In this document: positions 24,006 through 37,859 of the stretch, piece by piece
How the letters are laid out: each line of letters begins with the position of its first letter
Numbering within the stretch: the stretch's first letter is position 1
Assembly (NCBI GenBank): GCA_035578155.1
Contig: JAPWDM010000006.1
Span: 12,168,305 to 12,232,304 of the forward strand
Direction: 5' to 3'
Source: Brachynemurus nebulosus
Taxonomy: Eukaryota; Arthropoda; Insecta; Neuroptera; Myrmeleontidae
DNA: 64,000 nucleotides
Made by a program: the position numbers and the translations under genes
Notes under the pieces: model-generated
Told to the model about the DNA's origin: nothing
The model's input: only the letters and a program-made list of their open reading frames with translations
Database searches by the model: none

Positions 24006-24285
24006 TTGCTTGAACGTGTCAAAGGAATTTGATAAAAATTTAATATGTTATTTAATACAAAGTTACAAACCATATTTACTAAGAAATAAATATTATTTTA
24101 CAACGTTTTTACAACGCTTTTTCAACAATGTTTTTATATTGCTACAACATAAGCGCGTGGAAATTAAGAAAAACAATTAGTATACAATTATAATCACTGA
24201 AGAATATGAATACAACTTTTAATTTTTGATAAAAGAAAAATTTTTTTTTTAGATACTTTTGTACCTATCTCATATAGGCAAGCGA
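24006..24285. repeat. Dispersed repeat, copy related to 62456-62770
   Basis: Shares long blocks with 62456-62770 in the same order, including TTTGATAAAAATTTAAT, TTTTTATATTGCTACAACAT, AAGCGCGTGGAAATTAA and TTTAATTTTTGATAAAAG. The ends are not defined. Confidence 0.75.
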
Positions 24286-25079
24286 TAATACACAACGGAT
24301 ATCTAATTGTCTATATTTGACAGTAATTTAAAATATTTTAACCATATCTTTAAAGTTATGTTTGCAACTGTAAAAATATTTTTTGTACAATTTAAAACAA
24401 TTCTTTTCAAATAGGGAATAATCATTTTTTTTTTTTTTTTGTAAATTTTGGTAAATTGAATACCAACACTGTAACTCTGTGTAAAATAAATAAAAAAAAT
24501 AAATTTAAAACAAAATATATAAAAATGTTGATGATTGTGTTTGAAGTTATTTCACAGCATGTTTCAATGAATAACTATTTGGAAAATATATTTTGTGAAA
24601 ATATATTTTACAATTTACACTACAACTACAAAAATTATCTGCGAGACTCGGCAAAACGAATCGAAATAAAACTCAAAGCGTAGGAAGAACATCTATGATG
24701 AAGGTTATAGGCCCATTTAATTTATTTCATTTGAAGCGCCTTCTATATTTATAGTGTAGCTAAAAATTAAAAATGGTAAAAGAAATCTCAACTTCTTTTT
24801 TCGAGTTCTTTGCGGCTATATTACACTTAATGGGGTAAATTGGGCGGGGGGGGGGGGCTTAATCCCTTTTTCAATACGGAAAAGTACTTACATGCGTGCA
24901 AAATGAGGAGGGGGTGACGGACAGACCAATTTTCACAACGAATTAGCGTGATGGACGGATCGACAGACAGACGGACAGTCATTATGTCTACTATAAACTT
25001 TTTAAACTGTAATACACACGCTTTAATTGCTGTGTAAATAACTTTTGAAGTTTAAAATGACTTGTTTATCGAATATTTT

Positions 25080-25380
25080 TGATGTGGTCGTGTACTAGGG
25101 GTGGTATTGCCTGTGCGCGGGGGCGGACACAGTGCGGGCGTGTGTCATGCAAAATGAACTGGTTTTGTACACGAGCGTTGCACCGCGGGATCAAATTGAA
25201 TTACAAAAGTACTTTATTCGGGGAAAACTATCTATACAAAAACTGTCACGCGCACATCACGACAAAAACATCACGAAACAAAACAACGTAGCAATGTGTT
25301 GTTGTTGTTGTTGTTGATGACGATGGTGGCGGTAGATGGTGGGGTGGTGGTAGTGCGGGGTAATTTGAGTTTTTCCGAAC
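25080..25380. promoter_or_regulatory. GC-richer unique island with (TTG)n, possible regulatory DNA
   Basis: Includes GTGCGCGGGGGCGGACACAG, GAGCGTTGCACCGCGGGATC, a (TTG) run at 25298-25316 and GATGGTGGCGGTAGATGGTG. Short overlapping frames on both strands show no family features. It stands out from its AT-rich neighbours and is unique in the window; a regulatory role is inference. Confidence 0.22.
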
Positions 25381-25685
25381 TTCTATGTTTTGCCCACATT
25401 ATCACAATACTTACTGAGCGCTGATGAAATGTATGTAGATAAAATGCGAACACATTCGAATGAAAACTTTTGGCAATGTTTGTGTTTTTGTTTGTTTTTT
25501 GGTTCCTCACTAAAACGTGTTCACTGAACTTGTTGTTTTGTGTTTTTCTGTTATTTTCTTCTGTAAAAAGTTATTTAAATGTAAATAATAAAAGAAATCA
25601 AAAAATAAAAACAAAACAAGTATTGAATTTGTTTTTATCTAAAATCTAAAAAAAAACAATTGAATGTTAGAAAAACAAAGAATAC

Positions 25686-26334
<649 letters not shown>

Positions 26335-28500
26335 AAAAACTGATCATTTGTTTTATCTTTGAAGTCATTAATATTGAGTTGATGCTAGCCTTGCGTTTTA
26401 ACGGTAAAAGTTATTGTATTGTAGATGTAATTTCTGAAGGAATTAACAAAGTTGCAATTTTTAACCAATTTTGAAAATTCTAGTTTCTGTCGATTTGTCA
26501 ACTATCTAAGAAATATATCAAAAATATAAATGAAAGTTGAGTATGTTATTATACGTAGCCACCGTAATATTATAGGTGTCTCTGGTATATATGTAGATGA
26601 AGTAGGTTTATTAAAATAATTTCCCGACAATCGGGAAAAGGGTTCCATGAAAGTTAATATGAGATAGAACTAAATGAAAAGAAATAGACTCATTTCGCCA
26701 TCGTGGAGCTTACTAGACGTTTTTGTCATAAGGAAAACCAAAGTTTTGGAAAACCAAAATATACAAAAAAAAAAAAAATAAAAGGCAAGTTTTTAAATAT
26801 TTTTAAATGATCGATCCTTTGGTTAAAAATTCTATCTGGAGTACAGTTCACAATTCAGTTTTCACCTCAAGATGATTTAATCAATCGAAAACTAGTTTGC
26901 GAATAATAATACATCTCTATATTTAAGTGAAAATTTGACAAAATTAATCATTTTTTCACCATATTCTGTCTAGAGTCACAGAAATCCTGACTCCTACTGC
27001 CTACATTTACAATTTTAAAAAATTAACTAAACAGTTAATCGCACTTGAAGAACTGGACCGGCACTTTGGACAAGTTACGTCGTAATCGAACTGTCCAATC
27101 GAAAAATCGTATTTATAAATCCAAAAATTTGGTAAAATTATTCCAAAATGTTCCTTGCGAAACATTATTTGTTTGTAAAGTCTTTAATAATAAAAAAAAA
27201 AAAAGTTTTAAATCACTGATTTTCAAATAATACAAAAAAACAGTATTGTGGCAAAAGTATTCGAAACAAAGAAACAGGATCAAAAGAATTTTTTTACAGT
27301 GGAAACAAGATGTTTTTCTCTCATCATCCAAATTTATGGTGGAAAAAGTTTAAGGACCACTGACATTAAAGTCATATCTGTATTTAGTTCATATTTATGG
27401 ATAACTCTAATAAAAATATTGCCTGTACACGCATATAATGGTCGAATAGCCCCAAAAACTACATCCGCGCACCAGATGATATGTATGTCAAACTGGTAAC
27501 GTGAATGGGATAAAGCACGCATTTATGTAGTTGGTACCCCCCTCCCTCCCCCTATCCCAGCCACACTACTGCCATGCCGCCTGGTGGTGGCAATTCACAC
27601 GCATTGTTGATATAAATTTAAAATATTTGAGATTATGTTTTTATATGAAATATAGTGATAGCAGTTAAGCCCGTACCTACCACCGACATATAAAACCACC
27701 GCATTTGATTGCCAAAAATCTGGCGAGTTAGAAAAAAAGGCAATTTTTATGCTCTTTGCACAAAGTCCTGCGTTGCGTTTGTTTGATCCCTGCGTGTATT
27801 TTATTTTTATTCACACTAACCATCACCACCGCCCCGGGGAGTGGGGGGACAATGTGCCAGCTTGGGGATATAGAAAGGATCATTTTCAAAGCAAATATAT
27901 ATGATATATACAGTGTTTCAAGGTATCTATACTTTCTCTACAAGTTGAAAATATTGTCAAATATTTGTAAATGTTTTACTTTTTGAGGAAAAATTTGAAA
28001 GAAGGATAATTTTTTAGATAAAAAAAATGTTTCTGTGGTATTTAGGTGCATGAACGGATTTAGCTTCCAAATCAAGAGGAAGTAAAATTGGACACTATTA
28101 TATTATACTACTAGACAAAGCGTAAAGCCACTTTGTAGGCATTTTCCTTGAAGCAAGTAACATGGGTGAGACGGGTGAAATTGAATTAAATAATATAATG
28201 TCAATTTTTGAGCAAATGTGGCTATAATTATTGCAGGACATAATTTGTATACGTACGTATTTTGAAAATAAAGCGAATATCACTTTTTTTCTTTCAAAAT
28301 TTTGCAGTTTCTTCTCAAAAAAAGTAAAATTTTATTATCAGTATTATATTTTGACAATAATTATTTGAAACCGTAACTACGGATACAAATCCATTACTAT
28401 ATAACAGAATACTATTAAGGTCGGAACTTGGTCTTATATGGTTGCCTCAATTACACATTTATATTATCAGTCTATATAATATATAACATGTTCACTCTTT
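26335..28500. other. Intergenic DNA, unique GC-richer patch at 27530-27600 and 27820-27870
   Basis: Mostly AT-rich without exons. Two small patches are complex: CCCTCCCTCCCCCTATCCCA to TGGTGGTGGCAATTC near 27540-27595, and CCACCGCCCCGGGGAGTGGG near 27825-27848. Overlapping open frames at 27045-27522 lie on both strands and carry no recognisable domain. Confidence 0.4.
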
Positions 28501-28960
28501 ATGAAAGCGACTTCGATCAGGGTATTTAATTGAATTAGAATAATTTAGGTGTAAACTTTTCATTTGCATTACCAAAATGCCGGAATCCCTTTTAGAAAAA
28601 CGACTGGTTCGACGGAAATCCCTCTTTTATTAGTTCTAGATACTTAATTTTGGTAAAAATCAAAACAAGGGCTTCGAAAGCCTTATAATTCACTGCTAAT
28701 TTCATCATTTTGTTTATTTTATTTACGATTTTTAAGGCACTGAAAAATTTTTATAAACTTGGTGACGTCCTAAAATTTAAAAAAAAATTCATTTTTTTCA
28801 AATTAAACATTTTGAAAGTGATTTAGATTAGGGTGATTGATTGAATCACATCAATTCAGTTGTGAACTTTTCATTTTTACCCTTAAAATATCAAAATCCT
28901 TTTTAAAAATATGAATATTTCAATTGAAGTATGTTTTTAATGACCTTACTGCTAGAGGAC
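28500..28960. repeat. Copy of the TGACGTCA-type dispersed repeat
   Basis: Contains CGATTTTTAAGGCACTGAAA, AAACTTGGTGACGTCC and two internal similar blocks (GAATTAGAATAATTTAGGTG and GAATCACATCAATTCAGTTG, each followed by TGTGAACTTTTCATTT or TGTAAACTTTTCATTT). The fragment thus seems to contain two diverged halves. Confidence 0.5.
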
Positions 28961-30299
28961 TCAAGGAAGACCAGTATATTTTAGCCCAAAATCAATTTCT
29001 CTACTATGAAAAACTTTTTTGGGTGTCAAGGAATAATTTTTGAAGTGTTTACTCTGAAAACCCAAAATTTCTCGTACTAAATATTGTTATAGATGTCTGA
29101 AGAGCGGATCTGAGCATATTTTCTCTCTTATTTATTGATTTAACTGCCCACTGGAGGTTGAAAAGTAAACAAAAAATTCTTTTTCAGTATGAATTAGTAA
29201 CGATTGAGTACCCTGAAACACGCTATATATATTCAAAACTCACCCTCCCGGAAAAAAATAGTAGTTATAACGATATATCAACTCATCTGGGATCAACCAG
29301 TCTTCTGTTCACTTCGCTACTGTCAGGGCCCGGACTACGGAGGGAGGGGAGTGTGGTGGTAAGGGGTGCTAAAATTTAATAGAGTGAGAATGAGACATAT
29401 AGTAAGGTATATGTATACCAGAGATCACCAATACATCGGATGGATCATACAAATGGCTCGTTTTATGCCCGTTATAGTCCTTATTCGTTTTCAGTGAGTG
29501 CCCTATTCCTTCCCGCTCGCTTGGATTTAAACACACATGTATGCCAACAAGTTATGGGTACGATATATGGGCTATGAACCACTATATGGAATGATAGCCT
29601 AGCACTTTTTTTATGAAACGAAAACTTAGTCTTTTTTTTCTGTTGTTGTATTTCCTTCCGTGGTGATTATCCTGGAACAGGAAATAAATGAAAATTTATT
29701 ATCAGCCTCTTAATTAGCGCGTGCAGGTTTTTAACCTTCAGTAAAGCTTGTATCACGATCGAAAATTGTGTGCTCTGTTTTATTGGATAGGTTACAAAAT
29801 CAAAAATGTACATTTTAAAATTTGTTTTCTACACTAGAAAGAAATGTTCGATTTGTTTTTTGCACATGTTGTTAAAGTTTAGACTTTAAATCGGCCAAAA
29901 TTCACACCTCTAGATTCGAATATTGCCTCAAGTCAACTTTTCGGGGGAAATTCTGTCATTTCAACTACAAAAATTTAAAAAATTTTAATCTTCCGTAAAT
30001 TTTTCGTTTGATAAAAGAGGCTTTAGACCCTGAATCCTTTTTCTTAAAAAAAAAGAAAGTCAGATAAACTCGTAGGTGGGTTCGTAATCTTATAACTTTC
30101 TTTTCTTTTATTTTCAAAAAAGTCTCTGCGACTGTTATTTTTAACCAATTGGAAACTATTACTCATATCAAGAGTAATAACTTATCAATTCACAACTGTA
30201 AATCTATACGTCAAATAATAAAACTGTAACGAGACCATTTCTGTACATCGAATATTTTTTGAAAATAGTAGGTACTAGTACTCTAAATAGTTATCGATG
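28961..30299. other. Intergenic DNA, nothing recognised
   Basis: No exon-like frame with family features. The short frame at 29158-29379 ends in a Gly/Arg-rich tail and is not supported. AT-rich throughout. Confidence 0.4.
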
Positions 30300-30329
30300 T
30301 AGATATCAAAACAGCGATTTTTAAAATTT

Positions 30330-30615
30330 TTATCTGTCTGTCTGTTCACGCATAACGCAAAAATTACTGGACAGCTTTTAATAAAATTTGGTGTGGTGAT
30401 AACTTATTACCAGGGTCAACATCTAAGATACCTTTTACTCCGCGAAAATGTCTCATTCCCACGGGAAAATAGAAAAACCATTTTGACCATGTGCACACAT
30501 TACGCAAAAACTATTGAACGGATTTCGATGAAATTTGGTGTCAACATTTAAGATACTTTTTACCCCGGGGAAATGTCTCAAAACCATTTTGAGCATGTGC
30601 ATGCATTATACGCAA
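30330..30615. repeat. Two diverged tandem units of an insect-type dispersed repeat
   Basis: The block begins CTGTCTGTCTGTTCACGCAT. Each unit then reads CGCAAAAA[CT]TA, a TGAAATTTGGTGT-like string, AACAT[CT]TAAGATAC, an AATGTCTCA segment and CATTTTGA[CG]CATGTGCA. Units start near 30356 and 30493. Such GTCTGTCTG / GAACGGATTTCGATGAAATT blocks are common in insect retroelement-derived repeats. Confidence 0.6.
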
Positions 30616-31339
30616 AAATTATTGTTCTATATGCAAGTTCTGTATAATTATTACCACTTATTTCTCATTGAGTTTATAACAATGTTTTGTGCGAACGACA
30701 TCGCGGCTATAGCTAATAGTCAATAAGTTTTTTTGATTATTTATTAATTAATTTTTGAATAAATCTTTAATTTAATTAAATTGACAAAATGTACAGATTT
30801 AAATGCGTCCGACAATAAATATTAGATAAAATAGATTTCAGTAAATATTACCACCTGCAATTATGATTATTATTTAATCGATTTGAAACATATTAAAATT
30901 AAAAATTATAATACAAATTAATTTAAACAACATTTTGAAATATGTCAAGCCAATTCTACAATACATATTTATTGTATATATGCAATAATGTGTAACCAAC
31001 GCCAACTAAATCAAAATCAAATTTGATTTTCGTTTGTTAATTTGTTTACGTCACACAAAATGGATTGTCAGAGAGTAATGAATGTGGACTTCGGGGTGCG
31101 GAGAGAGATCAATCATTAATAGTCAAAGTTACAAAATTTAAGTGCATATAGATATACATATATACAAAAGTGCATATATGTTGGCTTATCAAAATGATAT
31201 TTGAAATACTCCCTATCATAGTAAATATCCTGCATAACACAGCGAATTTTTCAGGAGTTAGTCTTAAAGGAAGAGAATTTTTTGTCACACACGTATAATA
31301 AATAATTTCCAATGAATTAATAAATATGGGTCAAATTCA

Positions 31340-31800
31340 ATTTAAAAATCAAAACCACTAAAAACTGAGGCGCGACACCTGTTGTGCTATCTATTAATTG
31401 TTGATTTGTTTCTTCGGTAAAAAAAATAAATCTAGCCGGATTGAACCTAACCTAAACATGTATTATGGGCGCAAGCTAAAAAGAACTTTTTTACCTACAT
31501 CTGCATTTATCTTTGTCTATCATATTAATAAATATACGTTTATTCACTCACTCCTTTAAAAACATAATTACTTTGTTTGGTTGGTAACTATGTATGTAAA
31601 TAATACAATTTGTGTTCCCCTCGCCTCAGTTTCTGGTGGTCTTTTGAGCTCGCGCTCATAATACGTAAATATCTATTAGTCGCAAAATTAACAAATTAAA
31701 AAAAAATAAACAAAAATTATTTCCCATTTACAATTTTTATTGGCGTATCGGTTGAGTTTTATTAATAAATCGATATATAGTTCTGTTTAAAAAAAAAACT
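31340..31800. repeat. Dispersed repeat, copy related to 61925-62175
   Basis: Shares GCTATCTATTAATT, TCGTTTCTT/TTGTTTCTTCGG, GATTGAACCTAACCT/GATTGAATCTAACCT and ATATATAGTTC in order with 61925-62175. A TTAGG-like string (CCTAACCTAA) is part of the repeat and is not a telomere. Confidence 0.55.
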
Positions 31801-32309
31801 CCTGATTATTTATATCAATCAATTTCCCTCTACAATTATTTTTAAAAAAAAAAAAATTTACTTTCAATGGTAGCTGTTGTAGTAGCTGAATTTTCCCTTG
31901 AGAAGAAATTCGTTAGTTGAAATATTATGTTCCTGCATGAATGTATGGGGTACTAGTAAAGAACTGTTTTATTCATTTATATACATATATGGAAGAGAAA
32001 TAAATACAAATAGGTAATAATATTTTAATGAACAATGCTGCGCAATCAAGTTCTTTTCCTGTACCCTTCCAAAGGTATGTTGATATATGTAGATAAAATA
32101 TATTGAAACTATATAATTCATTAATATTGTATTGCATATTTGTTTTATAACAAAATTTGTAGGTAATTGAAATCTACCGGGGCCTACAGAAATAACGCAA
32201 AATGTAACAGATTTTGAAACTGTTCAGCAATCTTTAATTCGTTCCACCGACAATTGCGACAATTCTACGTATTCTGCTTAAAACCATAACTGTAGAACCA
32301 CCAGATATT

Positions 32310-32520
32310 TTAAATTAATTTTTTATCTTGGCAACCCATATATTACGGGACTTTCAAACAAAATTTAAATTTAATGTCAAAAAATCGGTCAAATGCAAGG
32401 TAGACTTGCGCAAATAGTATACCGTACAAATAATGGCCCAATCTACATCTCATTCTCAATATTGATATCGAAATCCTAGTACTTTTCTTGGTGATCTAAA
32501 TTTTAAATGAAGAACGAATA
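32310..32520. repeat. Dispersed repeat fragment, inverted relative at 45870-46000
   Basis: The strings GGTCAAATGCAAGGTAGACT, TTGCGCAAATAGT, CCGTACAAATAAT and CAATCTACATCTCATTCTCA recur in reverse complement, diverged, at 45870-46000. Confidence 0.5.
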
Positions 32521-32689
32521 GTTTTTCCCTAAATTTCTTATTTCTTATTTACTTTGTAAAACTACTTAGCTGTTTTTCTTTTTTTTACCGTTTTAGAAAA
32601 GATTACAAATTAAAATACGCTGCCAATCGGGTGTGGCACACAGCTTCCTCATTTGTAAACGAAACGATTCATAAAAAATTGAGCGAAGT

Positions 32690-33060
32690 GGAACTAGCAG
32701 TAAATAAGATATTGACATTTAATGGGATTTCATGGTAGCGCCGTGGATACTATTACTCCGAATGCAATGAAATTTGTATAGGGGACCATCTATTAGGAAC
32801 CAGACCGCATAATTTCTGACAATTTCATAAAAAAAAATTGAATAGTTCAGAACTTATACCACTTGGTGCAATTTAGTATATTAATGGAATGACACGGTAG
32901 CGGCGTAGCTACCGTATTACTCCGATTTTTAGGAACCAAACTGCATGATTTTTGAAAATTTCATTAAAAACAATCGAATAGTTCAGAAGCTATGCCACTA
33001 TGCCTCCAAAAGTGATCACAATGCCCCCGCTACTTTAGTAGTCTCGCAAGCAAAATAGAT
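32690..33060. repeat. Two diverged tandem units of about 160 bp
   Basis: Each unit contains ATGG[GA]AT, a GGTAGCG[CG]CGT motif, TATTACTCCGA, TAGGAACCA, GCAT[AG]ATTT and AATAGTTCAGAA. The units start near 32721 and 32884. Identity beyond this window is unknown. Confidence 0.6.
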
Positions 33061-33499
33061 TCTGTAACACCGTATCCAAACAAATGTAATATTATATTTT
33101 AGATGTATTTTGCATGTATCAATTTGTTTGTTGTTACATATGTAACAGAAAATAATACATTATGTATCATGATGATATCATCATGAAAATTGAAATTGGC
33201 AATACCCAGTTGAAAAACCACAACAATGAAGTTAATATTACATTATTATTGTGAACATAAAATTAAATATTAATATTACAATAATTAAAAGGTTTAAATA
33301 AATTAATTTTGTCATTGGTTGTCAATAAACATTACCAATGTAGATTGATTTTTTACATTCATATATAATATTTACCAATAAAATAGTTAGCAGCATTATA
33401 AATTAACCAGATAGATACATATGTATAGACAGATGTTAATGTAAGTACTTTTCTCATAAATACATATTTGCAAAAATTAATTGAGCTTAATTTTTGAAG

Positions 33500-33735
33500 T
33501 CCGAAAATCTTGCCTGGAACATGGTTTTTTGGGCATTTTTATTTTTACCAAAAATTTTCTCCAAGTTCCAAAGTTTTTGCAACATTTTTTTTACACCATT
33601 AGAACGAGGAGAAAAAATCACATGAAAAGATTTTTAGACCAATATTCGATATAAACTGATTTCCGAGAAAAACGAATTTCATATACACGGAAATTCGCTA
33701 TGTTACGCAAGATGCTGCGACAGGGGTCTTAAAAA
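33500..33735 (-). repeat. Inverted copy of the GCAGCATCCTGCATAACAT repeat
   Basis: Reverse complement of the 25686 repeat, with ACGGAAATTCGCTATGTTAC then GCAAGATGCTGCGACAGGGG at the end. Confidence 0.65.
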
Positions 33736-34115
33736 TATCGAAGATGAGGCCATCAGGGTAAAATTCGACTCCCGTGATGGGGCTCTGCTACTCACGGCGT
33801 TTTTTGTTTTTTTTTTTAACCACAAAAAATAACTCCTGAAGTAGTGTTTGTGCCGAAGAACTTTTATGTAACTGTGATACAATTTATTTTTTGCACAATT
33901 TAAAAGTGGGGAAACCCCGTGGAAAAAATCTTTTCGTTAATTTTTTTGATGACTATTTCAAATTGAGAAAATTTCAAATCACCTAGTTTTTTAGTATCTT
34001 CAAAACCGAAACGTTTTCATAAATTTTGGGCAAACTATTATAGTTTTTGAAATTAATCTCCAAATATTTTGGCATAACATGTATTTCAGTGTTTTACAGT
34101 AACAATATTAATATA

Positions 34116-34564
34116 CCGTGTGAGTTTTTTGAGAGTTGCCATTTAAATTACAGCCAAACCGTTGATTTAATGGAAAAAATTGTTCAAATAAGAGTTGTAG
34201 ATATCGAGGGGGGCAACCGTTGGCTATAGTTAGGAGCTTTATAGCTCTTATGGTTTTTGAGCTACGATACAAACTTATAGATTTTTAAATGAAACTATAT
34301 ATTATTTTTTCGATAAAACTGATCTAATGCATTAATTAACAACATAAATGGGCAAAAAAATTTTTTTACCCAAATTTAATTTTTTATTTTTTTTTTAAAT
34401 TATCAATTAGGCGGTAAAAATATGCATATGTATTTGAGGCTACTTCAACCGATAGTGTTCTGGTTGGTTACATATCTATTACATCCAAGAACCATTTCCA
34501 GTAACATTTCTATTATACAAATTTGGCTGCAATAAAAATGGCAACTCTCAAAAAACTCACATGG
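34116..34564. mobile_element. TA-flanked MITE, copy 2, intact
   Basis: The inverted ends CCGTGTGAGTTTTTTGAGAG and CTCTCAAAAAACTCACATGG extend for about 30 bp and are bordered by TA (34114-34115 and 34565-34566). The interior has no coding capacity; the 60-codon frame is chance. A TA target fits the Tc1/mariner superfamily. Other copies are at 20600-22547 and, more diverged, 61639-62838. Confidence 0.9.
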
Positions 34565-35078
34565 TATGTGAATAGAATTTCAAAAATTTTTAATATTAGT
34601 TGCATGTAGTCCGGTTTAGTTAGTGCCCAATAACCGCAATTATAATTGAACTGAATTAGATAGAGTTGATGGGACTACTTTAATAGATATAAAATGTATT
34701 TACATAATATATGCACTTGCCTGCGTCAATCCTGCTTACAGTGGGGGTATGTGGGGGTAGCTTAGGTGGGGGTCTGGTATATTTTCAATCAAATTGATCG
34801 AACAGGTACAATTGAAATTGATAAAATAATTTAATTGATAAAATGTTAATAAGTAGCGATATTAGAGTATTTGATGTCAAACATTTTTGGATATTTGAAC
34901 TTTTTAACTTGGTTGATGGTTTTGTCTGAACTTTAAAGTGGATTTTGCTACTAGAAATGAAATATCTATTTAAAAATCATTTTTGTCCGTCAGGGAAACA
35001 AATAACCCGAATTTTTTTTTATAAATGTTGTATAATTTTGTCAAAGATATCTCCAACAACCATTCAGAAATGTTTGTA

Positions 35079-35570
35079 CAGTTGAACCTTTCTTTATGCG
35101 GTGGATAGGGGCCGCATAAAAAAATCGCACAAAAAAATATAATTCAAAAACTTCTTCATAAATAGCTATAAAAAGTATACAGTTCAGTCCAGATTGTAAA
35201 AAAAGACAAAACTTTTTTCTGCACTGGAAACTTTCATAGAAAATACATAACTCAAAGCGCTCAAAACCCCACGACTTCCTTAGAAATTGCTTTTCTAAAC
35301 AAGATAAACATATAAGAACATTTTATTTCATTTTCATAATTTATGAAAATTGTGATAAATACATCTGTAAAAAAAAAACAACATATTCTTATGTAATGAA
35401 CTGATTAAATCGTTAAATACCATCAATAAGTACTATTATCAAAGTAAATTACTATAATTAATGTTCAACATGATTCACACTATGTTTAATGGCAATTCTT
35501 TTTAAAACCGCATTAAAAAAAAATCGTATAAAAAGTCACACAAAAAAGACCACATTAAGAGGTATAGCTG
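35079..35570. mobile_element. TA-flanked pogo/Tc1-like MITE
   Basis: The ends CAGTTGAACCTTTCTTTATGCGG and CCACATTAAGAGGTATAGCTG are imperfect inverted repeats between TA dinucleotides (35077-35078, 35571-35572). GCATAAAAAAATCGCACAAA-type subterminal sequence recurs at both ends. A related element is at 39228-39756. CAGTTGAACCTCT-like ends resemble pogo-group elements; no transposase is present. Confidence 0.8.
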
Positions 35571-35589
35571 TACTCTACTTAGATGAAGC

Positions 35590-35765
35590 AGACACGTCTA
35601 AAACCTTAAAAAAATTGAACTTCTGCAAAAATTTGCCAAAATTTTAATTTTTTTACCATAACAAAGAGCGGAAAAAATACATTTTTAAATCATTGTCCTA
35701 TATGAGCGGAAAAAGTAATTTTCAATCAAAATTTCGCTATGTTATGCAGGATGCTGCGACAGGAA
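35590..35765 (-). repeat. Inverted fragment of the GCAGCATCCTGCATAACAT repeat
   Basis: Ends with AAATTTCGCTATGTTATGCA then GGATGCTGCGACAGG, the reverse complement of the start at 25686. It directly follows the MITE at 35079. Confidence 0.65.
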
Positions 35766-36985
35766 ATATCTATTTGAATATTTTAAAAATAAAAGCAGTA
35801 ATAATTGATAAAATAAGCTATACTTACTGACTATAAGTAGCAGATTTGTCATTGAGCAAAATCTATATTCACATATTTTGTATTTGAACCAAAAATACAG
35901 ATACGTTTATTTACATAAATTATAAAAATAATATATGTAAATATTTTTAACAGAACTGTCAAGACATGGCCACTGTCAAATTTCAATAAACTCTCGTTAC
36001 TGTAATAACTTACTTGGGTATTATTTTTTCTTGAACAATTTCCAATAAATTATTCCAAAAATTTCATTTTGTTCCTGTTCAAACTAGAATTAATTGTTTA
36101 ATGTACAAATACAGAAATTCCCAAATGTAAATATAGTAAAATATTTACCTCAAAATTACATTATTAAAATCTGTTTTGAGTGTAATTTTCTAGCAATAAT
36201 CGTCGTCGTTAAAATCGATCAACATGTTGAATACAAAATGTTCAACACTTGTCCAGACATGGAACAATACATAAAGTTAAAATGTACACTACTTGTTTCA
36301 TTTTTTAAAAGCTTTTATTTAACTTGCTATGTTAGTACGTTTGTTTAGTACAAATCTTGCAATTAAAATTTAGACAAGACTTTTGCGTATGTGTATAACT
36401 TTGATGACAATGCAACATTGTATATTGCAGTTTTTAGTTTCCATAGTTATGTTTGATTAGGATAAAATAACCGATTAATAAAATATAGGTAAAAAAAAAC
36501 TTCTTTAATATTAATTTTTTTTTAATTAATTGTGATTGGACTAAAAAGTATAAAATAAGTTTGAGTAAAAAAAAAAAAAATAGTTTTTTAAAAGTAAAAA
36601 TATTGTTAAAGTGATTCTTCATGCGATATTATTATTTGAAACTCAATATTTTTTACAAACGTTTGTAAAAAAAATAAAAAAAATATTACAGTTCTCACTT
36701 GTGGTATTATATTTTTTTATTTATATAGTAACTATCTAAATTATTGGAAGGCGTCGAAGGCGAATTGTACTGTTCGGAAGTTTATGCGTTTAGAGTACTG
36801 AAACGTACTAAAATTTTTGGAAAGGTCTTCTCCCAAATTTAGAGAAGACCGCTCAAATAAACAGAAAATCTTTATTTTGTATTAGGAGGCTTTTGAGAAG
36901 GCCTGGTCCTAAACTGGATACATTTAACGGTTTATTTGTGTGTGTTCGTTTCCTAATTGGAAAATTCGTATTCTTCACCTTCATG
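35766..36985. other. AT-rich intergenic DNA, nothing recognised
   Basis: The frames at 36094-36348 and 36434-36622 are composition-driven, with no motif. Confidence 0.4.
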
Positions 36986-36987
36986 AA

Positions 36988-37256
36988 ACGAATTTTCTCG
37001 TCTGCACAAACGAGGTTTCTCGGTCATGGGAACGAGTGTACTCGTTTACCACCAAAATGAGTTTTCTTATTACGAGAACGAGTATTTATGTAATTATGTA
37101 TACAAAAACGAGTATTTCCGTTCAATCAAAACACTCTAAGATACTCGTCTACGAAAACGAGATTACTCGTGCCCGGGTACAAGCTTTTTGTTAACGAGAG
37201 CGTGTATTCCCGTTCACGAAAACGAGCGTTCATTCACAGAAACGAGCATTCTCGTC
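36988..37256. repeat. Array of degenerate ACGAG...CTCGT palindromic motifs
   Basis: About ten copies of a 14-bp imperfect palindrome, ACGAGNNTNCTCGT, lie 20 to 50 bp apart. Clear ones start at 36988, 37010, 37032, 37157 and 37242; weaker ones are near 37058, 37078, 37108, 37194 and 37222. The motif is absent from the surrounding DNA. It could be a degenerate satellite or a cluster of protein-binding sites. The frame across it is not supported as coding. Confidence 0.75.
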
Positions 37257-37859
37257 CAATAAAGACAAGATTTCCTATACATCTATAATCAATTTCACTA
37301 TTAAATCTAAGCATGATAGATCACTTACGAATTTAAGGAATTCCTGTTTTCTTGGCTTATACCTCTTTCATTATTACAATATTTATGTAAATTTTAAATT
37401 TGCAGTTTGTTTTTAGGAAAGAATAGAAGATTGGTTTGTTTCGAATATAAGAATTATTTAATTTTTTAACGACGACTCATGCTAAATTGTATTTGAAACG
37501 GGGTATATTTGTCCTTGCTAGCTATATTAAGGTTGCAGTTAAAAATATATTCAACTTTATTTATTTTTAGTTCTATTTTTGATTCGGGAACTTGGTTAAG
37601 CTTTAAACATCCTATACCAATCGTGGAACGTACGAAAACGAAACATTAAAGTACATTAAAGTTACCTTTTACTTGGCAATTCATATTTACTTTACCACGT
37701 GTTAATTTATTCGCACTGAGCACAATTTTCGACATCAATTCGAACAAAATAAACTGCGCAAACTATACGAACAAACCTGTATCTCGTCTAACTATATCTA
37801 TCTATATATTTCTGCTGTAATGTTGCAATATAATGAAATCGTATTCGTAGTACCTTTTA

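Larger units (their letters stand above)
22937..25079. other. Intergenic DNA with one repeat copy and one palindrome
   Basis: Apart from the palindrome at 23622 and the repeat at 24006, the stretch is AT-rich with no exon. A pyrimidine/purine-rich patch near 24845-24860 (G-run) precedes GACGGATCGACAGACAGACG at about 24955, typical of old repeat tails. Confidence 0.4.
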
